This document shows, in pieces, positions 1 to 11,945 of a DNA stretch of 64,000 nt. A program made the position numbers and the translations under genes. The DNA comes from Berberis thunbergii (taxonomy: Eukaryota > Streptophyta > Magnoliopsida > Ranunculales > Berberidaceae): NCBI GenBank assembly GCA_003290165.1, contig QNQO01000538.1, forward strand, positions 434,001 to 498,000, written 5' to 3'. The first letter of the stretch is position 1. Every line of letters begins with the position of its first letter. The notes under the pieces are model-generated. The model was not told where the DNA came from and did no database searches. It worked only from the letters and a program-made list of their open reading frames with translations.

Positions 1-72
1 CACTAGTCACATATTTCTAATCATGAATCATATTTATATCTGTAGATTCAAAATGGGCAACAAACAAACAAC

Positions 73-311
73 TAGGGGTGGGCATCTCATCTCGCGATCA
101 CGTTTCTGTCCCGATTCAATACTGTCCCGTCTCGTCTCGATTTTTTCGGATCTTAATGGGATTAAATAATGTCATCCCGATCCCATCCCGTCCCGATCTA
201 GAATGGGATGGGATGGGATGAAGATTTTCAATCCCGCCAATCTCGTCCCGTCCTGAACTAATTTATTAACATTTTTATTTAATTATTTATTTTAGAATTG
301 TGATGCCCATA
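73..311. mobile_element. Possible small hAT-like element, right end uncertain
   Basis: The 12 bases TAGGGGTGGGCA at 73-84 are identical to the terminal repeat of the well-defined hAT element at 10385-11937. The interior (about 110-250) is built from repeats of CCCGT/CCCGATC and GGGATGG, as is common in subterminal regions of such elements. The right end is weak: only TGCCCATA at 304-311 resembles the inverse terminus, and the flanking 8-mers CAAACAAC and CAAATTAA agree at five positions. It may be a degraded element or an isolated left end. Confidence 0.35.
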
Positions 312-1330
312 CAAATTAATAGTTTGACAGGTGATGTTAATCAAACTAATATATATTGTGAAATGGCATCTAAATCTACATGTTTCTGCTGCAGGAGGAC
401 AGTCTGCTAATCTTATTAGCAATAGTTTGACAGGTGATGTTGTTGAACGGGTTGCTATGTGTGAAGCTAATAAGTTACCCTTCCTTGGGGTGTAACTGCT
501 ACCTAAACTTAAATATTTATTTTATTGCACTCAATTTATCCAAGTATTTAATGCTAGGCAGTTCAGTTTTAGAGCGTAGTTTTATAATGTCTTAGTTATT
601 CAATTTCACTAGAACAAATGTTTACATCTAATAGCACTTCTCACTGTAAAATGAGGACCTTTAAAATCCATTGAGTTGTGTCAAGGAATCAAAATTGCTA
701 GCTGTCAACATCTTACTTGCACTCTATTAAATAACCCATTTGTTATAGATACTCATCCAGGATCTACCTAAATGGTTTTCTGATTATGCCATCGAATGAT
801 GGATTTTTTCCTTGATTGAACCAACTGGATCACAAGTACTCATCCAGGATCTACCTAAATGTTGCTAAAGAGTCCAGTGAAGCGATAGCTCATCTTCAGG
901 TATTACTGGTCATTATCTTTGGTTTTGTTTAAGCTCATAGTATACAGTTCTGGAAATGCTTACATTTGCTTAATCTGATTAATTATGGTTTTTGATTGCC
1001 ATCTCAAAGAAATGGTTTCTGATGCAGTACATCCCAAAATCGTTATTGGGTATAGATGTAGTGCACCCAAATGTTCGACTGTAGTAAAGGTTGTAGTTTG
1101 TTGCATCGAGGTTTGTAAAGTCCTGACAAAATCCGCAGGAATTAATAGAAAGGCAAATCCTTTATAATACACCATATTCAGCTCGGTTATTGATAGAGTT
1201 TATAGATCCGTCATTTCTTGAAATCTCCCTTCTGCGTGGTGAAATATGTCTGGTCATGGAATAGATGAAATAAATCAAAAAATGGATTTTGGTTCAAGAA
1301 TGAAATCTTATTTGAATGAGCTTTGCTACA
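312..1330. other. Unassigned stretch with short direct repeats
   Basis: I recognise no gene here. A 21-bp sequence (AATAGTTTGACAGGTGATGT plus T) occurs at 318-338 and 421-441, and a sequence starting ACTCATCCAGGATCTACC occurs near 749 and 839. A short exon-like reading around 838-900 ends at CAG followed by GTATTA, but it resembles no family I know. The repeats may reflect local duplication. Confidence 0.4.
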
Positions 1331-1442
1331 GAGCGAGGGATGGGTGTAACCACCCACCCTCCTCCGGATGAGTGCATCGTATTGGAGATGCGTGCGGGCG
1401 CTCATCGCGAGGAGGATGGGTGGTTACACCCATCACTCGCTC
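1331..1442. repeat. Imperfect inverted repeat (hairpin), arms of about 42 bp
   Basis: The left arm (1331-1372, beginning GAGCGAGGGATGGGTGTAAC) is nearly the reverse complement of the right arm (1401-1442, ending CACCCATCACTCGCTC), with a GC-richer loop of about 28 bp between. No target duplication is obvious. It could be a small foldback element. Confidence 0.6.
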
Positions 1443-1586
1443 CCTTTCCCTCGACCCCTCCCTCAACCCCTAGAATTTTCCTATTTGAATTGTACATATC
1501 CGGAACCATATTGCATCTCTAATCTGATGAAATAGGATGAATTGAGACGATTTTTTGTAAATATGTGATTATCCATTTTTCAATTG

Positions 1587-1674
1587 GGAAAGATGGCTGA
1601 GTGGACTAAGGCGACGGATTGCTAATCCGTTGTACGAGTTATTTGTATCGAGGGTTCGAATCTCTCTATTTTTG
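1587..1674 (+). tRNA. trnS-GCU: Decayed plastid trnS-GCU copy (NUPT)
   Basis: The sequence matches plastid tRNA-Ser(GCU) along its length: D-arm GGCTGAGTGGACTAAGG, anticodon loop ATTGCTAAT in the stem ACGGATTGCTAATCCGT, long variable arm, and T-arm GAGGGTTCGAATCTCTC. The 3' side of the acceptor stem (TATTTTT) no longer pairs properly with GGAAAGA, so it is probably non-functional. It lies next to psbI in opposite orientation, as in plastid genomes, so this pair moved together. Confidence 0.85.
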
Positions 1675-1819
1675 TTTCTTCTGATGACTTGATATTTTCT
1701 TTCGAATTAAAAAATAAATAAAAATCGAGTTCCTTATTTATTTTATCATAGTTGAATATTTGGAATAGAGAAAATCTTAAGAAAATGAAAAAAGTCAAAC
1801 AACGATAAATCCTTTCTTT

Positions 1820-1942
1820 TTATTTCTTACACCCAGGATTACGCCTTGGATCGTTAGATAGGAATCTGAAGAAGAAGAAGAAGAAGAAGAGAGAAACAAA
1901 GAAAATCACTATTGTGTAAACGAATAGTTTGAGAGTAAGCAT
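1820..1942 (-). pseudogene. psbI: psbI copy (photosystem II reaction centre protein I) with expanded Phe tract, NUPT
   Basis: Reads [18 protein letters not shown], then seven Phe codons and Arg, then [14 protein letters not shown] and stop: 40 residues, compared with the usual 36. PsbI is a single-pass subunit of photosystem II made in plastids. Here the membrane segment is lengthened because a TTC codon run (GAA repeat on the + strand, about 1870-1890) has expanded in place of the usual four residues between FVSL and FLSNDP. The frame is still open from start to stop. It sits in nuclear DNA beside trnS-GCU, has no sign of a transit peptide, and is most likely an unexpressed organellar copy. 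Confidence 0.85.
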
Positions 1943-2094
1943 TACAAAATCTCCAAGATAAGTTTTAGGAAAAGGGGAATAGATTATCCATTTTTAGACC
2001 ATGCATTATACTCTATTTTTACACCAAACCAATAAATATAAATGAAGTGGTTTATAGATAAATAAAGAATTTGAAGAAATATATAATAAAAAAA

Positions 2095-2733
<639 letters not shown>

Positions 2734-3284
2734 AATCATCCTCCTATTTAACCACTTCAACCATTCTCGAACACCTCGTAGCATTTTTAGAACACCTCAT
2801 AGCGTTTTCAAAACGTGTGAAAATTCCATTGTACCTTCCAATGGGTTTGGAAGGAAAAAAACCCTATATATATATATATATATATAAATACTTCTAATTT
2901 CTATGTATATTAAACTACTATAAGTATTGTATATATTATATAATTTATTCTTTTTTTTTGTTATTGTCTTTATTTGTATTTGTTATATTTCCTTATTTAC
3001 TTTACCTTTAGCTGTTAGAAAAAAATGGAAAACTTCCCTATCCCTAAGTGAAATACAATCTAATATTCAATATTCTAATTATAGAAGACTGGAAATGAGG
3101 ATCGCTTTCGTGCATTCGTTCTCCATCACTTTGTCAAAACAAAAATATCAGATGCATCAATATGGAAATACTTGGTACAAAAAACCACGATCTGATATGG
3201 ATATATATCCATATCCTCTCATAGAATAGATAGCCAATAATAAATCAAAAGAGCTGATTTTTTTGGGAATCAAATAAAGATGAT
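2734..3284. other. Plastid-like spacer of uncertain origin with (TA)n
   Basis: The first 30 bp is psbD leader, also present beside the second psbD copy. A TA microsatellite occupies about 2864-2885. The rest, up to the ndhB fragment, is AT-rich and has an open frame on the + strand that I do not recognise. It could be plastid intergenic DNA; no gene is supported. Confidence 0.5.
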
Positions 3285-3620
3285 ACAAAATAGGGTGCTA
3301 CTGGGTTGTGACATTTCTCTTGGCTATATGGTTCATTCGGGAAAGAGATCGAGCTTCAAGAAACAGTGAATGGTCTTATCAATACACAAATGTATAAACT
3401 CCCTACGAATTTCATCACTGTAGAAATTGGGTTCAAGCTTTCTCCAACCCCTTTTCATCAATGGACTCCTGACGTATACAAAGGAGTGTGGTTCATTCGA
3501 GAAATTCCTACCTCTATATCCATCTCTGAGATATTTGGATTTTTCAAAACTTCATGGACATACAAAAGAGAAATATTGTCCCCACTCGGACCAAGATATA
3601 ACTTTTACTAAAAGTTTATT
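3285..3620 (+). pseudogene. ndhB: ndhB exon fragment (plastid NAD(P)H dehydrogenase subunit 2), NUPT
   Basis: The translation [20 protein letters not shown] is followed by the conserved [20 protein letters not shown] and [15 protein letters not shown], characteristic of NdhB, a proton-pumping membrane subunit of the thylakoid NDH complex. About 100 residues are present. There is no start codon and no downstream part of the gene. Several substitutions and a small deletion before FITVEIGFK relative to the usual protein show decay. It is joined directly to rpoC2-derived sequence downstream, which is not a plastid arrangement. Confidence 0.88.
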
Positions 3621-3682
3621 TTGATTTTTTTGTTCAAATAACAATTAAGGTGAAGCAGGGTCAGGAACAACGAATCTCTTAA

Positions 3683-3910
3683 TGTTCGATAGAACAGATT
3701 GTGGCACCCTCCGAAGTATTTTTGTAAGTCCTCCAAGTGGGATGATAACAGAAAGAATTTTTATAAAAACATTAATTGGTTGTGTATTAGCAGACAATAT
3801 ATATAGGTTCCCGATGCATTGCCATTCGAAATCAAGATATTGGAATCAGACTTGTGAATTCATAACTTTTCAAGCACAACCCATATCTATTCGAACTCTT
3901 TTTACTTGCG
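3683..3910 (+). pseudogene. rpoC2: rpoC2 fragment (plastid RNA polymerase beta'' subunit), NUPT
   Basis: The reading [38 protein letters not shown] and [14 protein letters not shown] matches an internal part of plastid RpoC2 (about 75 residues). RpoC2 is a subunit of the plastid-encoded RNA polymerase. The fragment has neither end of the gene. It runs in frame into ndhA sequence at about 3910, giving a chimeric 128-codon open frame (3682-4068). Confidence 0.87.
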
Positions 3911-4349
3911 GGGGTACTTGTTATTATGTGGTTAGAAAGACAAATATTTGTGGGGATACAACAACTTATTGGACCCGAATACGCGGGGCCTTGGGAATTT
4001 TTCAAGCACTAGCATATGGGACTAAACTACTTTTCGAGGAGGATCTTCTTCCCTTTTTCAAGCTCTAGCAGATGGGATATTCGTTTATTTAGTATCAGAC
4101 CTTCTATAGCGGTTATATCCATTTTACTAAGTTATTCAGTAATTCCTTTTGGTTATCATCTTGTTTTAGCGGATCTCAGTATCAGTGTTTTATTATGGAT
4201 AGTAATTTCAAATATTGCCCCTATTGGACTTCTTATGTCAGGATATGGATCGAATAATAAATATTCCTTTTTAGGTGGTCTCCGAGTTGCTAATCAATCA
4301 ATTAGTTATGAAATACCATTACCTCCATGTGTTTTATCAATTTCTCTAC
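3911..4349 (+). pseudogene. ndhA: ndhA exon 1 fragment (plastid NDH subunit 1), NUPT
   Basis: Translates as [20 protein letters not shown] and [12 protein letters not shown], then after a frame change [51 protein letters not shown] and CVLSISL. These are conserved membrane-segment motifs of NdhA. A stop at 4066-4068 interrupts the first part. Homology ends at 4349, immediately before GTGCG, the 5' motif of a group II intron, which matches the known intron position in ndhA. The first 40 or so codons of the gene are absent, replaced by rpoC2. Confidence 0.9.
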
Positions 4350-5210
4350 GTGCGATTCGTTAGAACATTCACTCTTTTTTACTTTACCTATTTATTTTCA
4401 TTATAGGAAAAAGATTGAATCTATTGAATAGATTTATTCATTTTATATTCATCATTCAGAGTGATGAACTAAACCAGGTGGTAATATGGGTGAAACAAAA
4501 CATCTTAGAAATTGGCAGTAAAAATTTGAATCTTATTCACTAGGTACAAGAGTCTTTAAAAAGAAAATATAAGCAGCAGAAACTGTTTCCCTAGAATTGG
4601 TGAATTATTCACCATAGTTTGAAGCGGGTATAAACGATTAACCAGTATGAAGTCTTTTTTTTTTAACTATTGTTTGTAGTACCATACTGGGGGGTCGTGA
4701 AAAAAATTAGTGGATGGTTAAGAATACCAAGGTACACAAAGGATTTGTAATGGAGATAATGTAAGTTATCCTAAAAGGGTATTTCCACAAAAAAAAAAAA
4801 AAAAAAAAAAAGGAATCCTAAGGGGTCTTTAAGTAGTAGAAACAATCAAGCAGTACTTCCCACGATCCCAATCCAGAGTATGCTCCTATCCACTAATTAA
4901 AGAAATCACTATTAGGAACAAAGTAATCCTTTATTTTCTTTAGATTTCTTTATTTGGGAAATAAGAATAAGAACGAAAGAAATGGAATGCATTTCCAATG
5001 AAAAATAATTTCTTTATTTATCTGTATTAATACAGATAGAATTCTTTTCATGATGCAAGAACTAATAGAATGTAAAGGATTTTTTCGTAATTGAACGATA
5101 TAAGTTGGATTTTGTATGAGTATTTTATTTAAGGATTGAGTTATTGTTGAACAAAGATCAATTTAAATTCTAAAGGCTAAGATCAATAATGCGGCTTGTT
5201 AGACATATTG
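4350..5210 (+). other. ndhA group II intron remnant (partial)
   Basis: Begins with GTGCGAT directly after exon 1 of ndhA, as expected for a group II intron. The following AT-rich sequence has no coding frame and includes an A-tract near 4790-4811. No second exon follows; the piece is replaced by accD sequence at about 5219. Where the intron ends within this stretch cannot be fixed without alignment. Confidence 0.6.
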
Positions 5211-5218
5211 GCTCATAT

Positions 5219-5400
5219 GGAATTTCCCTGTTCTCTCCCCTGAAATTCAATGAAGTCTACAAAAACCATGTCTTCATCCATAGGATCCCAAGTACCCGGA
5301 TCAATAGAAAGTTCAATTCTATCTAAACTATCCATTTTCAAATGAACTCCACAGTGTTCATATTTGCAAGGGGAAGGAGAATGAGCCCTCGATGCACAAG
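5219..5400 (-). pseudogene. accD: accD fragment (plastid acetyl-CoA carboxylase beta subunit), NUPT
   Basis: On the minus strand the reading [33 protein letters not shown] matches the region just after the zinc-binding motif of plastid AccD, the carboxyltransferase beta subunit of fatty-acid synthesis. About 55 residues remain. The upstream cysteine of the motif is visible in CKYEHCG, but the rest of the domain and the whole catalytic half are missing. The upstream sequence is unrelated ycf2 DNA, so this is an isolated piece. Confidence 0.88.
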
Positions 5401-5414
5401 AGGTAGAGAAAGAT

Positions 5415-5782
5415 TTATTCAATCACATAGTTTGGGCTCCTAGAGTGTGGCGCCCTTGGGGTAATCTATTTGATTGTATCAAAAGGCCCAATGAAATTGG
5501 ATTTCCCTATTGGGCCAGATCATTTCGGGGCAAGCGGATCATTGATCATGCACATGAGGAGGATGAGCTTCAAGAAAATGATTCAGAGTTCTTGCAGAGT
5601 GGAACCATGCAGTACCTGACACGAGATAGATGGTCCAAATAACAAGGCTTTTTCGAATAAGCCAATTCATTTGGGACCCTGCGGATCCAGTTTTTTTTCC
5701 TATTAAAAAATCAACCCTTTGTCTCTGTGTTTTCACGTCGAGAATTCTTTGCAGATCAAGAGATGTCAAAGGGAATTCTTAC
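5415..5782 (+). pseudogene. ycf2: ycf2 3' region fragment, NUPT
   Basis: Reads [45 protein letters not shown], then in another frame [16 protein letters not shown] and a match to the ADQEMSKG motif near 5755. This is the C-terminal part of Ycf2, a very large essential plastid ATPase-like protein linked to protein import. At least two frameshifts are present. The fragment stops exactly where the second psbD copy begins (about 5782). Confidence 0.88.
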
Positions 5783-6158
5783 ATGGAGAGCAACAAAATT
5801 CCACAGACCACCTAATTGACACCAACGAGTAAAATCTTTTTGTGCTTCAGGACCCCATAGTAGTAATAAATAGTGTATTAAACTATTAGCAGGAGTAGAA
5901 ACTACGGCCGTTAAGAAATTGCAGCCTTCCAAATAAGAACTAGCCAATCCATAGGTATACCATGAAGTTACAGAGGTTGTACCTGTGAACCACCCCCCAA
6001 AGCAAAATAAGCACAAGGAAAGAGCAATAGGTCGGACCAACCGAAACGGTCCCTCCGTAACTAGTCATCCATAATATCAAATAAATCATTTCGTCTTTGG
6101 TAAATCTACCAAGGGCTATAGTCATAGTAATCTTCCTATTTAACTACTTCAACCATTT
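5783..6158 (-). pseudogene. psbD: psbD 5' portion, NUPT copy 2
   Basis: A second copy of the psbD start region: [12 protein letters not shown] from 6125, then in other frames [36 protein letters not shown] and [20 protein letters not shown]. About 115 codons plus the same 30-bp leader as copy 1 are kept. In several places it is closer to canonical D2 (for example WGPEAQ and EGCNF where copy 1 has WGPKAQ and KYCNF), so the copies decayed independently. It joins rrn23 at about 6158. Confidence 0.9.
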
Positions 6159-6412
6159 AGGTTGCTACCATTTCGCTCGCCGCTACTCCGAGAATTGCTT
6201 TTGCTTTCTTTTCCTCTGGCTATTAAGATGCTTCAGTTCGCCAGGTTGTATCTTGCCTGCCCATGGATTTAGTAGCAGTTTGAAAGGTTGACCTATTCGG
6301 GAATCTCCGGATCTATGCTTATTTTCAACTCCTCAAAGCATTTCATTGTTTGCTACGCCCTTCATCATCTTTGGGTGCCTAGGTATCCATCGTAAGCCTT
6401 TCCTCGTTTGAA
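6159..6412 (-). pseudogene. rrn23: Plastid 23S rRNA 5' end fragment (about 250 nt), NUPT
   Basis: On the minus strand, from about 6412, the sequence matches the first quarter kilobase of plastid 23S rRNA (TTCAAACGAGGAAAGGCTTA, later CCGGAGATTCCCGAATAGGT, then CGGCGAGCGAAATGG near 6165). The rest of the rRNA is absent. The piece continues into the trnA-rrn23 spacer and trnA, as in the plastid inverted repeat, so it was carried over as one segment. Confidence 0.9.
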
Positions 6413-6540
6413 CCTCGCCATTAACTTTAAGGTTATGCCATCCTAAGGTGATGCTAAATGGAAGGATCTTATCAACGTCCATGAATGAGAAATCGTAGAT
6501 CGAACTGCTCTATACCTTTATATCGGCTAAGTTCACGAGC

Positions 6541-6577
6541 TGGAGATAAGCAAACTTGAACCCCTGACATCCACCAT
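6541..6577 (-). pseudogene. trnA-UGC: Plastid trnA-UGC 3' exon, NUPT
   Basis: On the minus strand GGATGTCAGGGGTTCAAGTT followed by TGCTTATCTCCA matches the T-arm and acceptor end of plastid tRNA-Ala(UGC). A short piece of the trnA intron follows at about 6578-6615; the 5' exon is not present. It is in the correct order with the rrn23 fragment (spacer about 6413-6540). Confidence 0.8.
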
Positions 6578-6766
6578 AGGGTAAAGCACCTTTTCTCAGA
6601 CCGTATCGACTTATAGATCATAATTTCTCTAGTAAATAACTAAATAAAATGTATGGATGGGAGATATAAAAGAAATGAACTAATTAAAAATATCTCTCAT
6701 AGGTTCACTAATTACTTGACTTTTTGGCAGGTATCTTTGTATGTTGTCTGGAAAGAGGATGATGCA

Positions 6767-8605
<1,839 letters not shown>

Positions 8606-8950
8606 GAAGTAACCATAGAAACAAAGGAACCCACTATTTATTTATACATTTCCCTTTTCTAGGTGTTCTTTTACTAGATATTTCTACTTTAATACAATAC
8701 TCAATTTATACTCAACTCAATTTGAAATTTAATATTTTTTGATACCTAGTATCAATACAATTTCTTATTTCAAGGTGAATTGCCTATAAAAAAAAATTGT
8801 GGTTGGGAAGGTCAAAGCAGCAAAAGCCATTAGAATTTGTATTTTATACATCGGAAGAATCCTTTTTGTTATTAATAGATTACGAAAGGCGAAGGGGATG
8901 ACTGAAAGAAAAAAATAAATAAGTTGTAGATCAAAGTTTACTTTGCTTAA
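8606..8950. other. AT-rich plastid-like spacer upstream of rpl20
   Basis: No gene is seen. The position just before the rpl20 start suggests the plastid rps12-rpl20 spacer for the right-hand part; the left part, next to psaA, is not identified. Confidence 0.45.
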
Positions 8951-9307
8951 ATGACCAGAACTAAACGAGGGTATATAGCTCGTAGACGTAGAACAAAAAC
9001 ATGTTTATGTGAATTAATCTTGGGGCCCATTCAAGACTTATGCGAACTGCTATTCAACAAAGAATTCGAGCTTTGGCTTCTTCTCGTCGGGATAGGAGAA
9101 GACAAAAGATAATTTTTCGTTGACTGTAGATCACTCGAATAAATGCAGTAATTCACGATAAGGGGACATCTATAGTTATAGTGGATCCATAATAATTTGT
9201 ACATGAGACAGTTGCTTCTTAATCGTAAAATACTTCCACAGCTAGCCATATCAAATACAAATTCTCTTTATACAATTTCCAATGAGATAATTAAATTAGG
9301 AGATTGA
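8951..9307 (+). pseudogene. rpl20: rpl20 (plastid ribosomal protein L20), NUPT
   Basis: Starts at ATG 8951 with MTRTKRGYIARRRRTK, then in another frame RTAIQQRIRALASSRRDRRR and TRINAVIHDKG, and ends [24 protein letters not shown] and stop at 9305-9307. The full length of the gene is represented, but at least two frameshifts and internal stops make it non-functional. L20 is a large-subunit ribosomal protein of plastids. It converges on rps18 as in plastid genomes. Confidence 0.9.
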
Positions 9308-9449
9308 TTGGGGGAATTCATCGAAATACTTTAAAGGGAGGTCCCCCGGAGAATGAACTCCGGGAAGGGAGAGTAAAAAATAAATATGATTATTATAAAA
9401 TAATAACTGAATGTGTTTCTATAAAAATAAAAATAAAAAAGTTTCTTCT

Positions 9450-9757
9450 TCACTTATTTCTTTTGGTTCGAGTACCCGTAGTTCTAGGAGTATACTTAGT
9501 TCTTTTCTCATATTCTTCATTACGACGAAAAGGTAATGAAGATAAAGTACAAACTTGTTTTATAGCAGTAATAATTAATCGTTGTTGTTTCAAAGTCAAT
9601 CTATTCACTCGTCTAGATAATATTTTCCTTGCTAACTAATCAATCCACTAATTAACCTTATGTTTCTATAATCAATTTGATCCCTCGGTCCAATTGGGGG
9701 CAAACGCCTACGAAAAGATTGCTTGGATATAAGAAAAAGCTTGGTTTATGTGGCGAA
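9450..9757 (-). pseudogene. rps18: rps18 (plastid ribosomal protein S18), NUPT
   Basis: On the minus strand the frame gives [31 protein letters not shown], an internal stop at QGK, then [20 protein letters not shown] and a tail ending GTRTKRNK with stop at 9452-9450. This is nearly the whole of plastid S18. The start near 9757 is degraded. Together with rpl20 at 8951-9307 and a spacer of about 140 bp it preserves the plastid arrangement rps18/rpl20, so this end of the block moved as one piece. Confidence 0.88.
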
Positions 9758-10376
9758 AATCCTATTTCTTAATTCTCATTTTTTTATTTGGCGAAAATAG
9801 GAGTCGATTGGTTTATGTGTTTATTATTATTATATAAATATAATATGTTTCTATGTAGTTTTGAAAATTTTGTTTCCCTTTCTTGAATCTCGAAGGGAAG
9901 GTACACATGTTTTCTTTTACCTATTTTTTTATCTCCCCAGGAATCATATGTCTGCATTGAATCTATATGCATCAAGCAAGTTGTTGATTGACTCAAAAAT
10001 GAAATAGTGCTAATACTTAAATTTTGTGTACCGCCTATTTGATCACGAGTCAGGTGTATGATTTTTTATATTTTTATCAAGTGAATTGTGTTGTGATTTA
10101 TTAACTAATATAAGGGCATATTTATAGTCTATATATAATTGTGAACTTATGTTTCTTCAAAATGCAATAAAAAAAATAGTGAAATTAAATTCATGAATAA
10201 TATAGGAGGCTTAAACTAATATAAGGGTCTATTTATAGTTTATATATAATTGGGAGCTTAAAGTAAATATATTCGAACTTAAGTATAATTATATAATGTT
10301 TGAGAGGGTTTGGTTTAAATGTAAATAAATTAATTTGGGAGGGCATTTTGGGCAACCGAATATCAGAACAATGACA
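9758..10376. other. AT-rich DNA with a repeated 45-bp sequence
   Basis: No gene is seen. Plastid homology is not recognisable beyond about 9780. A 45-bp sequence (CTAATATAAGGG, then TATTTATAGT and TATATATAATTG) occurs at about 10104-10149 and again at about 10214-10261. Confidence 0.5.
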
Positions 10377-10614
10377 TGTTTATTTAGGGGTGGGCAAACG
10401 GGGTCGAGGAACCGCGAATTCAAACCGAACCGAACCGTTTTACTCCAAACGGTTCGGTTTTAATTTATAAAAATGTGAAACGATTCGGTTCGGTTCCGGA
10501 ACCGTTCTTAAACGGTTCGGTTTCCGGGTTCCAATTTTTTTTTTCAAACGGTTCGGAAACCGATTACAAATTTACATATACCCATACCAATATACCATAC
10601 GCCATACCCAATTA

Positions 10615-11000
10615 AATATCTCTCTCTCTGTTTCGAGAAGCTCTCTGTGCGAGATCACCCTCTCCCTCTCCTGTCCTCTCTCTGTCTCTGTCGAAGAAGC
10701 AGCGAGATCTGAAGAGAAGAAGCCGAGATCTCCCTCTCCTCTCCTCTCCTCTCTCTGTCTCTGTCGAAGAGAAGAGCAGCGATATCTCCCTCTCCTCTCC
10801 TCTCTCTGTCTCTGTCGAAGAGAAGAAGCTGAGATCTCCCTCTCCATCAGAAGAGAAGAAGCCGAGATCTCCCTTTCCTCTCCTCTCCTCTCTCTGTCTC
10901 TGTCGAAGAGAAGAAGCAGCGAGATCTCCCTCTCCTCTCCTTTCTCTGTCTCTATCGAAGAGAAGCAACATCAGCTCCCTCAGCGAGATCTCTCTCTGTC
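10615..11000. repeat. CT-rich tandem array inside the hAT element
   Basis: Units of about 50-65 bp are repeated roughly six times, built around GAGATCTCCCTCTCCTCTCC and CTCTGTCTCTGTCGAAGAGA, with internal deletions. The minus strand is open as an [12 protein letters not shown] frame, which is a by-product of the repeat. It may be an expanded 5' leader of the captured ARF gene, although the sequence alone does not show this. Confidence 0.7.
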
Positions 11001-11005
11001 GCCAT

Positions 11006-11577
11006 CTGTTGACAACCGGGTGGAGTACTTTTGTGAATCAAAAGAAGCTTATTGCTGGGGATTCTATTGTGTTCTTGAGGACTGAGAATAGAGATCTTTG
11101 TGTTGGAATTCGGCGAGCAAAGCGAGGGTGGATTGTGGCTCTGAGTTTGCATCAGGGTGGAATCCAACCGCTGGAAATTGTGTCTCACCATATGGGGGAT
11201 TTTCTGCATTTTTAAGAGAGGAGGAGAACAAGATGATGAGGAATGCTAATGAGATGAATTCAAACTTCTGTGGTTGTTCAAGAGGAAGGGGACGAGTAAA
11301 GCCCGATTCTATTGTTGAGGCTGCAACTCTGGCTGCTAATGGAAGGCCCTTTGAGGTTGTTTACTATCCAAGAGCAGGCACTCCAGAGTTTTGCGTGAAA
11401 GCGTCATCTGTGAGATCTGCAATGCAGATTAAGTGGTGTCCTAGGATGCGATTTAAAATGGAATTTGAATATGAGGATTCTTCAAGAATAAGCTGGTTCA
11501 TGGGCACCATATCTTCTGTTCAGGTTGTGGATCTCGTTCGCTGGCCTAATTCACCATGGAGAGTTCTTCAGGTATAC
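11006..11577 (+). pseudogene. Captured auxin response factor (ARF10/16 type) fragment
   Basis: The first frame gives the end of a B3 DNA-binding domain, [20 protein letters not shown] and [13 protein letters not shown] (11011-11130). After a frameshift near 11130 it continues [67 protein letters not shown] and RISWFMGTISSVQV, into the start of the auxin-response domain (RWPNSPWRVLQ). It ends at CAG followed by GTATAC, a 5' splice site. These motifs are typical of the ARF10/ARF16 clade, transcription factors of auxin signalling. The DNA-binding start, the miR160 target region and the C-terminus are absent. Confidence 0.85.
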
Positions 11578-11945
11578 CTTGCAACTTGGGTTTATTGAAT
11601 AGCATGTTTTTATTTTGTGCTACCTGCTAGAACTCTATAATCATAATATTGGTTTACTTTAGAAGCTATTCATATATTTTTGTTCCAAAGAGTTCAGACA
11701 TTTTCTTCCTCTTACATCTTTAAGTTGTTTGTAAGATTCCTCTCATTTTGAACATTAGAACCGTTTGGAACCGTAGGAACCGAACCTAAGGAACCGGACC
11801 GTTCCAAACGGTTCGAGTTAGGTTCGGTTCCAATGTTCCAAATGAGGGGATCCGGACCGGACCGGATCCGTTATTTTTAAACGGTTCGAGTTAGGTTCCT
11901 CCAAATTTGGAACCGATCCGGACCGTGCCCACCCCTATGTTTATT

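Larger units (their letters stand above)
10385..11937 (+). mobile_element. Non-autonomous hAT transposon carrying an ARF gene fragment
   Basis: Perfect 12-bp terminal inverted repeats TAGGGGTGGGCA (10385-10396) and TGCCCACCCCTA (11926-11937) are flanked by the 8-bp direct duplication TGTTTATT (10377-10384 and 11938-11945), the hAT signature. Subterminal regions (10405-10565 and 11755-11930) are dense in GGTTCGG/AACCG motifs in both orientations. The 1553-bp element has no transposase. Inside are a tandem array (about 10615-11000) and a fragment of an auxin response factor gene (11006-11577) with part of its intron to about 11755. The intron piece shows that genomic DNA, not cDNA, was captured. 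Confidence 0.93.

Noticed and set aside
4043..4363. Separate small membrane-protein gene.
   Set aside because: The translation is ndhA exon 1 and ends at a group II intron boundary.
10572..10971. Minus-strand Arg/Glu-rich open frames (RQREERRG repeats).
   Set aside because: They are translations of a CT-rich tandem repeat; all frames of such a repeat tend to be open.
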